64,000 nt of DNA, taken from assembly GCA_046296295.1 (NCBI GenBank), contig JBKBLG010000001.1, forward strand, positions 186,001-250,000, given 5' to 3'. Source of the DNA: UBA10646 sp046296295. Lineage in GTDB: Bacteria > Bacteroidota > Bacteroidia > Chitinophagales > Chitinophagaceae. A program made the translations under genes and the position numbers. Below are positions 52,838 through 61,415 of this stretch, piece by piece. Within the stretch, counting starts at the first letter, position 1. The number at the start of each line of letters is the position of its first letter. The notes under the pieces were generated by a model. That model was not told where the DNA came from, made no database searches, and saw only the letters and a program-made list of their open reading frames with translations.

Positions 52838-53302
52838 ATGGATCATAAGCATATCAACGTACTCTATATCGATGATGAACAGCATAATCTCACTGCTTTT
52901 AAAGCTAGTTTCAGGCGTAACTTTAACGTTTTCATTGCCGATTCTGCCGCCCGTGGGTTAGAAATCATTCAAGAACACGATATTCATGTGATTTTGAGCG
53001 ACCAACGTATGCCAAACATGACGGGGATTGAATTGTTTGAAAAGCTCATCAACATCAATCCAGAACCAATACGCATACTTATCACCGGCTATGCCGATAT
53101 TAATGCCGTTATCGATGCGATTAATAAAGGGCAAGTGTATAAATACCTTACCAAACCCTGGATAGAAAGCGACATCATAAATTTTGTTCTCAAAGCTTTT
53201 GAGGTAGTAATACTTCGCCGCGAAAAACAAAAACTTACCAACGATCTCATAGATGCGAACACCAAATTAGAACTACTAGCTCGTGGCAGACTGCTTTCAT
53301 AA
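52838..53302 (+). CDS. Stand-alone response regulator receiver
   Basis: 154 aa. It has the receiver fold with acidic Asp12-Asp13, phosphoacceptor Asp55 in ILSDQRMPN and Lys in LTKPW. The last 30 residues form a short coiled coil ending LLARGRLLS, with no output domain. It matches the receiver of the hybrid kinase (47907-49055) almost region by region, so one is probably a duplicate of the other. It is divergent from the GNAT-like gene. Confidence 0.92.
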   Translation: MDHKHINVLYIDDEQHNLTAFKASFRRNFNVFIADSAARGLEIIQEHDIHVILSDQRMPNMTGIELFEKLININPEPIRILITGYADINAVIDAINKGQVYKYLTKPWIESDIINFVLKAFEVVILRREKQKLTNDLIDANTKLELLARGRLLS

Positions 53303-53390
53303 AATGGCAATCTGGCAGCACCCTTCATGTCAATTTTTACAAAAAATATACACTAACAATCCATTAGCAATACATTGATACTTTTGGATG

Positions 53391-53398
53391 TATTTTTG
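53391..53398 (+). promoter_or_regulatory. Putative -7 element of trxA
   Basis: TATTTTTG, 29 nt before the trxA ATG. A second candidate, TACTTTTG, is at 53379-53386. No TTTG box is seen at the standard distance for either. Confidence 0.35.
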
Positions 53399-53427
53399 CT
53401 ATATCAACAATCATAAAACTTAATACA

Positions 53428-53745
53428 ATGGCTTTAGAATTCACAGATGCTAACTTTCAAACAGAAGTGTTAGCCAGCGATAAGCTCACCGTGGTAGATT
53501 TTTGGGCAGAATGGTGTGGCCCATGCCGTGCAATTAGCCCTGTAATTGAAGAGCTGAGTAAAGATTATGCAGGCAAAGTGAACATAGGTAAGGTAAATGT
53601 AGATAACAACCCCCAAGTGAGTGTTAATTATGGCATCACTTCAATTCCTGCAATACTTTTCATCAAAAATGGCCAAGTAGTAGATCGCCAAATTGGTGCA
53701 GTTCCTAAAAGCGTTCTTGATAAGAAAATACAAGCACATTTATAG
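53428..53745 (+). CDS. trxA: TrxA, thioredoxin
   Basis: 105 aa. The active site is VVDFWAEWCGPCRAISP, with the cis-Pro in YGITSIPAILF. It is a cytosolic disulfide reductant. It is monocistronic, followed by an overlapping pair of dispersed motifs and a strong bidirectional terminator. Confidence 0.97.
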   Translation: MALEFTDANFQTEVLASDKLTVVDFWAEWCGPCRAISPVIEELSKDYAGKVNIGKVNVDNNPQVSVNYGITSIPAILFIKNGQVVDRQIGAVPKSVLDKKIQAHL

Positions 53746-53750
53746 TAACT

Positions 53751-53780
53751 ATTTACCGAAAGGTAACCTTACGGTAAATG
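53751..53780. repeat. Overlapping inverted pair of the dispersed motif after trxA
   Basis: A forward copy with a GAAA loop (53751-53767) overlaps a reverse copy (53764-53780). Together they form a longer palindrome starting 6 nt after the trxA stop. A further reverse copy is at 53837-53851, beyond the terminator. Confidence 0.85.
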
Positions 53781-53790
53781 TTTAAAACAT

Positions 53791-53822
53791 AAAAAGGCAC
53801 AACCAAATGGTTGTGCCTTTTT
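53791..53822 (+). terminator. Bidirectional terminator between trxA and rpoD
   Basis: Perfect 15-bp arms AAAAAGGCACAACCA / TGGTTGTGCCTTTTT with an AA loop. The A and T runs on either side suit both convergent genes. Confidence 0.92.
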
Positions 53823-53854
53823 ATGTAAGCTCAAACGCCTTACGGCAAATGAAT

Positions 53855-54712
53855 TTAGCCAAGATACGATTTGAGTGCACCGCTGTAACGAGCTTTTTGC
53901 AAACGCTTGATAGCACGCTCTTTAATTTGGCGGATACGCTCTTTTGTAAGATCGTACTTCACACCTATTTGTTCAATGGTTACTCCATTTTCACCATCGA
54001 GGCCAAAATAAGCATTCACAATTTCAGCTTCACGAGGGCTCAAGCTTTTCAAAACACGCTTAATTTCTTCACGAAGACTGTCTTTCATTACATCTTCATC
54101 GGTATCATCACTACCTTCTAGTAAGTCGCCCATAGCAACATCTTCCGCTTCGTGCACCGGAGCATCGAGGCTGGTATGGCGCGTGTTACTTTGGAAAATG
54201 TTGTTGATTTCCGTTTCACTCATTTCAAGGATCTCAGAAAGCTCTTCCGTGCTAGGCTCTCTTTCGTGCTCTTGCTCAAAAGCCATATAGGCTTTATTTG
54301 CCTTGTTGTAAGTGCCAATTTTGTTTTGAGGCAGGCGGACTAAACGACCCTGCTCTGCCAACGCTTGTAAGATAGACTGGCGAATCCACCATACTGCGTA
54401 AGAAATAAATTTGAAACCTTTGGTTTCATCAAAGCGTTGTGCCGCTTTAATAAGGCCGAGGTTACCCTCGTTAATAAGATCGCTAAGACTAAGGCCTTGG
54501 TGTTGGTATTGCTTAGCAACAGATACCACAAATCGCAAGTTGGCCTGCACCAGTTTGTCCAGAGCTCTCTGGTCGCCCATCTTAATTCGCTGTGCGAGTG
54601 TAGTTTCCTCTTCAGGAGTGATCATAGGAATTTTAGAAATTTCCTGTAGATACTTTTCTACCGCCTGCGAATCACGATTGGTGATCTGGGTGGCAATTTT
54701 AAGCTGCCTCAT
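53855..54712 (-). CDS. rpoD: Primary sigma-70 factor (RpoD/SigA)
   Basis: 285 aa, the short Bacteroidota primary sigma without a long region 1.1. It shows region 1.2 AVEKYLQEISKIPMITPEEE, region 2 LSDLINEGNLGLIKAAQRFDETKGFKFISYAVWWIRQSILQAL, region 3 and region 4 VTIEQIGVKYDLTKERIRQIKERAIKRLQ. It directs RNA polymerase to TTTG / TAnnTTTG promoters in this phylum. A TACTTTTG element lies 64 nt upstream. Confidence 0.95.
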   Translation of the reverse strand: MRQLKIATQITNRDSQAVEKYLQEISKIPMITPEEETTLAQRIKMGDQRALDKLVQANLRFVVSVAKQYQHQGLSLSDLINEGNLGLIKAAQRFDETKGFKFISYAVWWIRQSILQALAEQGRLVRLPQNKIGTYNKANKAYMAFEQEHEREPSTEELSEILEMSETEINNIFQSNTRHTSLDAPVHEAEDVAMGDLLEGSDDTDEDVMKDSLREEIKRVLKSLSPREAEIVNAYFGLDGENGVTIEQIGVKYDLTKERIRQIKERAIKRLQKARYSGALKSYLG

Positions 54713-54775
54713 ACGAGTTTTTCAGATTTATTGTAAAGAGCTTGATAAAAACGATTTTGCTTCGTAAACGAAATA

Positions 54776-54783
54776 CAAAAGTA
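54776..54783 (-). promoter_or_regulatory. Putative -7 element of rpoD
   Basis: TACTTTTG on the minus strand, 64 nt upstream of the rpoD ATG. The TTTG box is not evident. Confidence 0.4.
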
Positions 54784-54893
54784 AGTAAAAATTGCCGATT
54801 CTGTGCATAAATCCGCAGAAAACCTCTGTTTGTATACCGAATGTGTATAAGTGCTTAAACGTTTTATCGCATAAAAAGTTGTTGTAGCGTGTA

Positions 54894-57140
54894 TTATTTT
54901 GCTGAATTCAGCTGTTGTAGCAGCTTTTTAATGTCTACTATTAACGTGTAAATCAACTCAAATTGATCGGCAATACTTTTAAGTTCCGATACCTGCTGTA
55001 TCAAACCTTGCTGTGTATCATTAGTTACCCCTTCGCTAACAAGCACCTTGCGGCGCTGTTCTAACAAGTGTTGCACTTTTTCAGTTAGTTTTCGTTCTCT
55101 TACGGCTTCTGCGTCAGCATTTACCGTAAGGTAATCCGTTTTTTCGCCCAAGCTCAATGTGGCTGCTGCCACAAAAGCTTGATTTAATTTTTGAATAAGC
55201 GGTATAAAGTCGTTAGAAGCATGGGCCGCACCTGATTTTTCGGCATAGTACGCCAATGAGGCAACATAACCTGTTAGTAAATGACAAGCTGTGGCAAGTT
55301 CGTAATATAAAGTTTGCTGTTGCGCTTTGGGCTCATTTAACATGCGTTGGAACGCATCGCCCAAGTTAGCAAGTGCTGTGAACGCACCCCTGCGGGCTTG
55401 CCGATACTGAGCAATATCGAGGGCTTCGCCTGTAAAAACCTTTGCTACTACATTGAAATATTGTTGATTTTGTACGATAGAGGCATGTAACAAGCTGTTC
55501 ATCTGCTGATGTTCCCAATGTGGTAATACCTTCCAAGCAACGAATGCGGCGATGGTGCTTCCAATAAGTGTATCGATAATTCGGTCGGTCAGTGCCAGTG
55601 GCACGCCTGCCTGATTTAAAAAATAAAAACTAAGTAACACATAAGTGGTTAACCCGGTTATTGCAATTAAATATTGTATTCGCATGAAACTGTAAGCCGC
55701 CAACATGGCCACCAGCATTACACCCAACAAAACACTATTATTAGGTTGCAGCCACAAGCAAACCATACTGATACCAGCACCAAGTAACGTACCCACTAAA
55801 CGTTGCACGTTACGGGTTCGTGTTGTGCTATAAGCTGGTTTCATAATAGTGGCGATGGTAAGCAATATCCAATAGCTATGCCCAAAGGGGAAAAACAGAG
55901 AAAAAACATACCCAATTAACAAGGCAATAGTGCTACGTATGGCATGCCTAAAATGACCAGATGCAAGATGCAGGTTATCGAAAAAAAGTCGCGGATTTAT
56001 TTCGCCTTTCACCATAAACTTATGGTGTTGATAGGCAGCTACTGCTTTCTTGTTACTCACAGTAACATCGTAACTACTTGCCCTATGCAATCGTTTGGTA
56101 CGCTCAGCAATATCTTCCAGTGCAAAAACTACGCTTCGTAGGCGAATAAAATTTTCTAAGTTATCTGTATTAAGTTGCTCGGCCCGTAATTTGGCAAATG
56201 CAGTAACTGCCTGTTGTGTAGCCTGTTCAATCGCATCGGCATTAAAATAGGCTTCGTTATTTTGAATAGCTAAACCAACAGCTCTTATTTCGTTCGCTAA
56301 CTGAGTTATGCTGCGATGCATGGTAAGCAGTACATCTGACTGATCGAAAGCTTTATGCAGTGTTTCGTATTGTTGCTGGCTTGTAATTATGCGTTCAAAT
56401 AAATCAACCGCATCTAAATACATCAACATTAATACCCTCCCCTTGTGTGTGGTATCGGTTACAAAACGGCGTGTTTTAAATAACATTTCCCTGATATCGG
56501 CCTGCAGTTGTTGTACTTGAACTTGCTTTTTGGCAAGCTGTACATACGCATCAGAAAAATTACCTTGCGGTAAATAAAAAGTTGCTTTGATACTTAAATA
56601 ATCTGCAGTTTCCATAATGCACTCGCCTAAGAGCTGTTGTACAGGCTTATAGGGTCTGAGTGATGTTAAAAGCACCGTAAGCAAAACATAGAAGCCTCCA
56701 CCTACCGAAAACCATAATGCATCCTTCCAAATGTTATGCGTTTCTAGTTGCCTGTCGATATTAAAAATAAAAGCGAGTAATCCTATTAATCCTATACCAC
56801 TAACCCTGTTGCCATATACGCCCATCATAGAAAAAAACATCCCAAAAAAGGCAATTTCAATAGCAATAAGCCAAGGATAGTTTCTACTAAACCCAGCTAT
56901 AAGTACAACTATGGCGTTAATAGCAATACTTGCCAACATACTGTTACGCCTATGATGTAGCGGCCCTGGTAAGTCAGTAAGGCTAACACAAAGTGCCCCT
57001 AATGGCAGTGCCATCATGGTACTTAACAGCTTGTAGTGAAAAAGTATTAAAGCAGGCAATAACACACTTATCGTCATTCTTACGCCGCCGTAGAGGTACT
57101 GCGAGCCAAAGAAACGTTTTAGCGTTGTGTTATAATTCAT
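54894..57140 (-). CDS. FUSC-family (YccS/YhfK-like) inner-membrane protein
   Basis: 748 aa. The duplicated layout has N-terminal membrane helices (about 20-160), a cytoplasmic helical domain (165-400), a second membrane bundle (about 405-540, GHSYWILLTIATIMKPAYSTTRTRNVQRLVGTLLGAG) and a C-terminal cytoplasmic tail. It resembles aromatic-acid/FUSC exporters. The substrate is unknown. Motif copies lie at 55119-55134 (YLTVNAD) and 56561-56575 (YLPQGN). Confidence 0.88.
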   Translation of the reverse strand: MNYNTTLKRFFGSQYLYGGVRMTISVLLPALILFHYKLLSTMMALPLGALCVSLTDLPGPLHHRRNSMLASIAINAIVVLIAGFSRNYPWLIAIEIAFFGMFFSMMGVYGNRVSGIGLIGLLAFIFNIDRQLETHNIWKDALWFSVGGGFYVLLTVLLTSLRPYKPVQQLLGECIMETADYLSIKATFYLPQGNFSDAYVQLAKKQVQVQQLQADIREMLFKTRRFVTDTTHKGRVLMLMYLDAVDLFERIITSQQQYETLHKAFDQSDVLLTMHRSITQLANEIRAVGLAIQNNEAYFNADAIEQATQQAVTAFAKLRAEQLNTDNLENFIRLRSVVFALEDIAERTKRLHRASSYDVTVSNKKAVAAYQHHKFMVKGEINPRLFFDNLHLASGHFRHAIRSTIALLIGYVFSLFFPFGHSYWILLTIATIMKPAYSTTRTRNVQRLVGTLLGAGISMVCLWLQPNNSVLLGVMLVAMLAAYSFMRIQYLIAITGLTTYVLLSFYFLNQAGVPLALTDRIIDTLIGSTIAAFVAWKVLPHWEHQQMNSLLHASIVQNQQYFNVVAKVFTGEALDIAQYRQARRGAFTALANLGDAFQRMLNEPKAQQQTLYYELATACHLLTGYVASLAYYAEKSGAAHASNDFIPLIQKLNQAFVAAATLSLGEKTDYLTVNADAEAVRERKLTEKVQHLLEQRRKVLVSEGVTNDTQQGLIQQVSELKSIADQFELIYTLIVDIKKLLQQLNSAK

Positions 57141-57158
57141 AGTGCTTTAAAAGTACAT

Positions 57159-57596
57159 CTATAAATCGTATTTGGGTTTGCGACGTGGCAAATCTTCTTC
57201 TAATTGTTCGATTAAAGCTTCTGGTGTTGGATTGCTTACTACAGCATGGGCTACCTGAAATAAGGCTACACATAAAACAATGCTTGCAATAATTTCGCCA
57301 ACACTTATAAAATACCCCCACCAATGGTATACTGTTGCCTTTGATGGCAGGTTGGTTTCATAAATAACTGTGGTGGTATCGCCGGCATTCCAACTACGTA
57401 ACCAATAGGCTGCATTGGTTTGATACATTTTACCATCTACCTGATAGGCTGCCATGGGTAATATTTTGCCCGATGTTTGTGCTACCATTACAATGGTTGC
57501 CGGTGCTGTTTCACCATCAAAAAAGTCTGGCTGTCTGGTAAAAAGCAAATACGTACCAAAGCAAACTAGATATAGTATAAAAACGAAGGTTTTCAA
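57159..57596 (-). CDS. DUF3592-like small membrane protein
   Basis: 145 aa. Two membrane segments (about 3-18 and 92-112) flank a beta-rich extracytoplasmic domain with YQVDGKMYQTNAAYWLRSWNAGDTTTVIYETNLPSKATVY. This follows the DUF3592 layout (conserved G-x-x-V-x-V-Y plus P-x-x-A). The function is unknown. The start overlaps the coaE stop by 4 nt. Confidence 0.7.
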   Translation of the reverse strand: MKTFVFILYLVCFGTYLLFTRQPDFFDGETAPATIVMVAQTSGKILPMAAYQVDGKMYQTNAAYWLRSWNAGDTTTVIYETNLPSKATVYHWWGYFISVGEIIASIVLCVALFQVAHAVVSNPTPEALIEQLEEDLPRRKPKYDL

Positions 57597-58210
57597 TTGG
57601 TAATGTTTTCTTTCATAGCTGCTAACTGTAGCAGTTGTTCATGCAAAGCCAATACCTGTGGCAGCAATGCTGTTATATTGTTATTGATGATAACCGCATC
57701 GCAAAGTTTCATTTTCAAGGTATTGTCTATCTGATGCGTGGCACGTGCAAAAAAATCGTTTTTAGTTATTGTATCGCGTTGCATTACTCGTTGCATTCGA
57801 ACCGCTAAGGGTGCATCTACACCAATGATAAAATCGAGCCCTTGTGTACTACCCGCTTCAAACATTAAGGCTGCTTCTTTAATAGCGTAAGGGGTATGCT
57901 GTTGCCGCATCCAATCGGCTGCAGCGGCCATTGTTGCGGGGTGTACAATTTGATTGAGCTGCTCAAGTTTGTAGGTATTATCAAATACTTGTTTCGATAA
58001 GTAAGCTCTATTTAAAGTACCATCGGGATGGTAGGTAGCTTTGCCAAATGTAGCTATGATTTTTTCTTTTACTGTAGGGTTCTGTTGCATTATTTTTTTT
58101 GCAGCATAATCGGCATCCCAAACGGGAATACCCAGCACTTTAAAAAGCATACATACTTTGCTTTTTCCAGTGCCAATACCTCCTGTAATACCTACTGCCA
58201 GTGTTGCCAT
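57593..58210 (-). CDS. coaE: CoaE, dephospho-CoA kinase
   Basis: 205 aa from MATLAVGITGGIGTGKSKVC. The P-loop is GGIGTGKS. WDADYAAK, LNQIVHP and EAALMFEAG are all family motifs. It phosphorylates dephospho-CoA to CoA. The 3' end overlaps the DUF3592 gene, so the two are coupled. Confidence 0.95.
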   Translation of the reverse strand: MATLAVGITGGIGTGKSKVCMLFKVLGIPVWDADYAAKKIMQQNPTVKEKIIATFGKATYHPDGTLNRAYLSKQVFDNTYKLEQLNQIVHPATMAAAADWMRQQHTPYAIKEAALMFEAGSTQGLDFIIGVDAPLAVRMQRVMQRDTITKNDFFARATHQIDNTLKMKLCDAVIINNNITALLPQVLALHEQLLQLAAMKENITN

Positions 58211-58241
58211 TACCAATGTTTGTGCAATGCAAATAGATAAA

Positions 58242-58276
58242 ATAATGGGGAACTGCTGCGCAGTTCCCCATTATTA
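58242..58276 (-). terminator. Terminator after yajC
   Basis: Perfect 16-bp arms AATAATGGGGAACTGC / GCAGTTCCCCATTATT with a TGC loop. It lies between yajC and coaE and is followed by a motif copy (58282-58298). Confidence 0.85.
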
Positions 58277-58281
58277 TTTTC

Positions 58282-58298
58282 ATTTACCGTAAGGTAAA
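58282..58298 (+). repeat. Dispersed motif next to the yajC stop
   Basis: CATTTACCGTAAGGTAA, ending 2 nt before the yajC stop codon. Confidence 0.85.
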
Positions 58299-58299
58299 A

Positions 58300-58647
58300 T
58301 TATTTTTTCTCGGCTGCTGCTGGCTTGTTGATGGCGGCAGTCCACTCCATGCTAATTGCTGATTTTTCAATTTTAAGATAGCTGCCAGGGTTCACTTCTA
58401 AAGTAAGCGTACCATCTTCATTCACTTTATTGATGGTTCCGTGAATACCTGCAATGGTTACAATTTTTTCGCCTTTGCCTAGGTTATCGATAAACTTTTT
58501 TTGCTCTTTTGCTTTTTTAGCTTGCGGACGAATCATAAATAGCCAGAATACTAAAATGATACCTCCCATTAATAAAAACTGTGTAGTGGCTGCACCACCC
58601 TGACCACCTGCACCTTGTGGTGACATTAGAAAGAAAATTGAGTTCAT
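58300..58647 (-). CDS. yajC: YajC, preprotein translocase accessory subunit
   Basis: 115 aa. A single membrane helix (FLLMGGIILVFWLFMIRP) is followed by QAKKAKEQKKFIDNLGKGEKIVTIAGIHGTI, the conserved cytoplasmic part. It joins SecDF in protein export. It follows the DUF1573 gene by 15 nt. Confidence 0.94.
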   Translation of the reverse strand: MNSIFFLMSPQGAGGQGGAATTQFLLMGGIILVFWLFMIRPQAKKAKEQKKFIDNLGKGEKIVTIAGIHGTINKVNEDGTLTLEVNPGSYLKIEKSAISMEWTAAINKPAAAEKK

Positions 58648-58662
58648 GTTTTTTATGCTTAT

Positions 58663-59115
58663 TTAATAATCGCAACTGTTACAATCTCTTACCTCTCCTG
58701 TAAATACTAACTCATGCTTTTGCTTGAACTTGGTATTGGTTTGGCAATAAACTGATTTTCTAACAACACCACCATGGCTTCGATTGCTATCGAAAGTAGC
58801 GGTGATGTAACCTTCTTCTTTAGGGGCTATCGGTGCACTGGTAAACGCTGTTACGGTGCATCCACAACCGGGAACAACATTGGTTAGTACCAATGGAAAA
58901 TCGCCAATATTTTTGAACTTATATCGAATCTCAACTTTTTCGCCAAAGTTGATGGTACCAAAATTGACCACGCTATCGAGCCACTGAATTTGGGTAAACA
59001 CAGCGGTATCTCGAATAGAACGTTCGATTGTTGTAGGGTCTTTAGGATTCGGTTTGTTGTTTTGCTTACAAGCAAATGCAACGAACAGAACCATTACTAA
59101 AGCTGCTAAACGCAT
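58663..59115 (-). CDS. DUF1573 lipoprotein
   Basis: About 150 aa. The lipobox is LFVAFAC. The domain shows VNFGTINFGEKVEIRYKFKNIGDFPLVLTNVVPGCGCTV and EEGYITATFDS, the ASPM/SPD-2/Hydin-like beta-sandwich. It is attached to a membrane by lipid. The function is unknown. It is co-directional between nusB and yajC, forming nusB-DUF1573-yajC, a common Bacteroidota order. Confidence 0.9.
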   Translation of the reverse strand: MRLAALVMVLFVAFACKQNNKPNPKDPTTIERSIRDTAVFTQIQWLDSVVNFGTINFGEKVEIRYKFKNIGDFPLVLTNVVPGCGCTVTAFTSAPIAPKEEGYITATFDSNRSHGGVVRKSVYCQTNTKFKQKHELVFTGEVRDCNSCDY

Positions 59116-59153
59116 ACGGTAGTAGGTTGCTTTTGGCAAATATAATAGAATGC

Positions 59154-60080
59154 TTATGCCTTTTGTTTAAAATCTATTTTTTGAATGGCACCTTTTTCTA
59201 ACAGTTCTTTATGAATGTTATCGAGAATGCCGTTAATAAACTGTCCGCTTTGTTGGGTACTATAGTCTTTAGCAAGATCTATGTACTCATTAATGGTTAC
59301 CTTGGTAGGTATGGTTTCAAAGTACAAAAGTTCGCTAACCCCCATTTGAATCATCAACATATCGAGTATGGCAATACGATCGGCATCCCAATTCTTGAGC
59401 TTTGGTTTAATAAGGCTCATGAGGTATTCGTGCTTTTCTAATACACTGTTGAGCAGATTTTTTGCAAATAACCATTTTTCTGCGCTTACCATGTCGGTAA
59501 GGTTATAAGAACCTGGCTTTTGAAGATAATTCAGCATTAAAAGGTTCATCATCTCAGCGTCGTCATCCCAATTGGGGTAATATTCTTCAATATGACTTAC
59601 AAAATCTTCGTTAGGCAACATTAAATCGGTGAAAATGAATTTGAGTATTTCAGTATCTGATTTTTTGTCGCGCTGTTCGGCAGCTATATATTTTTTGTAT
59701 ATCTCAGTTTGTACTAACTGTTGGTATATTTTACGAATTTGCTCTTCGGGTTCGTTTTTAAGTGGCTTATCGTTTTCTAAAGCAGTACGATAAGTATCAT
59801 TTTCCAGCACCTTCCAAACGATGGAATTGCCTGAAATTTTAGTATTAACATGTAAGTCTTCGTAAGATGGCAAATTTTTGGAAGCTTTTAGCTTGGCATC
59901 TTTTTCAGCATACAATGCCACATTGTTGATGATGTAAAGTAGATACACGAACAACTCTCTTGAAGCATCTAATTGTTTTCTTAGCAACTTAACGGGTTCT
60001 TGCGTTGGCTTACCTTCTAATGCACTTAAACTGTACAGCACTTGCATTACTTTAACCCGAATATTTCTGCGACTAATCAT
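59154..60080 (-). CDS. nusB: NusB, transcription antitermination factor (long form)
   Basis: 308 aa, about twice the E. coli length. The N-terminus MISRRNIRVKVMQVLYSL is the NusB first helix. An inserted helical stretch follows (about 80-190), and the C-terminal NusB fold shows ILDMLMIQMGVSELLYFETIPTKVTINEYIDLAKDYS and FINGILDNI. This long form is usual in Bacteroidota. It promotes rRNA antitermination with NusE. Confidence 0.93.
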   Translation of the reverse strand: MISRRNIRVKVMQVLYSLSALEGKPTQEPVKLLRKQLDASRELFVYLLYIINNVALYAEKDAKLKASKNLPSYEDLHVNTKISGNSIVWKVLENDTYRTALENDKPLKNEPEEQIRKIYQQLVQTEIYKKYIAAEQRDKKSDTEILKFIFTDLMLPNEDFVSHIEEYYPNWDDDAEMMNLLMLNYLQKPGSYNLTDMVSAEKWLFAKNLLNSVLEKHEYLMSLIKPKLKNWDADRIAILDMLMIQMGVSELLYFETIPTKVTINEYIDLAKDYSTQQSGQFINGILDNIHKELLEKGAIQKIDFKQKA

Positions 60081-60132
60081 GTATAAGAACTTTGTTAGAT
60101 TTTGGCAGCAAATATACTAGCATCGCTTGTAA

Positions 60133-60148
60133 TACCTTACGGTAAATG
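60133..60148 (-). repeat. Dispersed motif between nusB and the globin terminator
   Basis: TACCTTACGGTAAATG on the plus strand, a consensus copy in the 190-bp gap. Confidence 0.85.
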
Positions 60149-60163
60149 CTAAAATACCGCTAA

Positions 60164-60195
60164 AACAAAACAGGCCGGTACAGAAGTACAGCCTG
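60164..60195 (-). terminator. Terminator after the truncated globin
   Basis: On the minus strand CAGGC-T-GTAC-TTCT-GTAC-CG-GCCTG, followed by TTTTGTTTT. It lies about 75 nt after the globin stop. Confidence 0.75.
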
Positions 60196-60270
60196 GTAGT
60201 TAGAAAACTTGTTTTCCCCTAATAAAACATTATATGTACACGATCGTAATGCACCTGCTTGTGCAAAAAA

Positions 60271-60744
60271 TCATCTACCAACAATTTGAGGTTTTAAAGG
60301 TGCCAAAATGCCCACCAACTCGTTAATATCGGCCATGCTTACACCGTTTTGAGTTAAGGCTTTACCTAAATCCTCCACCAAAGCATTGAATTGAGCATCA
60401 GTGATATTCATACCACGGTGAGCAGTAATCATATCTTTTCCCTTGTAAGTGAAAGGGCCACCTGCGGCCTCGCCAATTTGGTCAATCAAATGATTGCGAA
60501 GATTTAGTACTTTTTCTTGGCTACTGGTTGTACCAAAAGCAACAAACACACCATTGATACGATTATCGGCTACTACAATACCAATAAAATCGTCTACAAC
60601 TTTTGCTAATGCTGCTGGGCTGTTGTTAGTCATTCTAGTGTATAAAGATTTTGGTGCTGGCGCATCATCGTCTTTGTTACAAGCTACAAAACCACAGCTT
60701 AGTATAATTGCCGCGAACGCCATACTGAGCGATAACTTTTTCAT
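60271..60744 (-). CDS. Lipoprotein group I truncated haemoglobin
   Basis: 157 aa. Lipobox GFVAC (Cys22). The 2-over-2 globin shows SLYTRMTNNSPAALAKVVDDFIGIVVADNRIN, GEAAGGPFTYKGKDMITAHRGMNIT with the proximal His109 and FNALVEDLGKAL. It binds haem outside the cytoplasm, on a lipid anchor. Its role could be oxygen, NO or redox sensing. It lies 27 nt after the next gene and is probably co-transcribed with it. Confidence 0.87.
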   Translation of the reverse strand: MKKLSLSMAFAAIILSCGFVACNKDDDAPAPKSLYTRMTNNSPAALAKVVDDFIGIVVADNRINGVFVAFGTTSSQEKVLNLRNHLIDQIGEAAGGPFTYKGKDMITAHRGMNITDAQFNALVEDLGKALTQNGVSMADINELVGILAPLKPQIVGR

Positions 60745-60771
60745 AATGAAGGTTTTTGGTTGTTGATTAAA

Positions 60772-61197
60772 CTAGTTTCTAAAATTGAGTTGATTACAAA
60801 GTTTGTTGAAGGCAAATGCAGCTTTAGATACAGGGCAGCCACCGCTTGCATTTTTGCCCACTGTGGTAGCCAGCGAAAGGCTTGCAAAAGACTGGTTCGA
60901 TGCAAAGGCATCTATATTTTCAGGTTCGGCTAAAGCAGTTTTATAAACAATAGATGCCAACTTAGATTCCCAGTTCACTGATGCCGATGAAACACCTTCT
61001 ATTGATTTTAGATATTCTTCTAGCTGAATTGCACTAGCACTATCTTTCAGGTTATTACATTGATATAACCTATAATCAATTTCATATACACGAGCACTCA
61101 ATGGTTTAGGATAGCGGTTGGCATACACTACTAACCCCACAAATGCAACAGCGATGATGATAGCACTGTTTCGTAAAAATTTTGCAGTCTTTTTCAT
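60772..61197 (-). CDS. Hypothetical membrane-anchored protein with HMA-like fold
   Basis: 141 aa from MKKTAKFLRNSAIIIAVAFVG. One N-terminal membrane segment (about 8-26) precedes a beta-alpha-beta stretch, IQLEEYLKSIEGVSSASVNWESKLASIVYKT. This resembles heavy-metal-associated domains but without the CxxC. The C-terminal tail has GGCPVSKAAFAFNKLCNQL with two Cys. It is upstream of the globin and probably shares its transcript. The function is unknown. Confidence 0.62.
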   Translation of the reverse strand: MKKTAKFLRNSAIIIAVAFVGLVVYANRYPKPLSARVYEIDYRLYQCNNLKDSASAIQLEEYLKSIEGVSSASVNWESKLASIVYKTALAEPENIDAFASNQSFASLSLATTVGKNASGGCPVSKAAFAFNKLCNQLNFRN

Positions 61198-61285
61198 ATG
61201 CGTTGTTTTCAATCACATACGCATACTTTTTTACAATGGTTTTACAAATCCTAAAAAAAACAACAGTGCAATTTTGTCAGTCTCA

Positions 61286-61356
61286 TGCCTTACGGCAAAT
61301 GCAGATGCACAGTGTATTTGTTCAATTTGTCGCATTCGTCATTTACCGTAAGGCAA
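61286..61356. repeat. Two dispersed-motif copies upstream of groES
   Basis: A reverse G/C copy (61286-61302) and a forward copy (61340-61356) flank a 37-bp stretch in the groES 5' region. They are in inverted orientation and could form a long hairpin. Confidence 0.85.
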
Positions 61357-61415
61357 TAAAACTGAAAAAATGGCTACTTGTGAGCATTGGCAAGCCAATT
61401 GCAATGGATGGGAAC

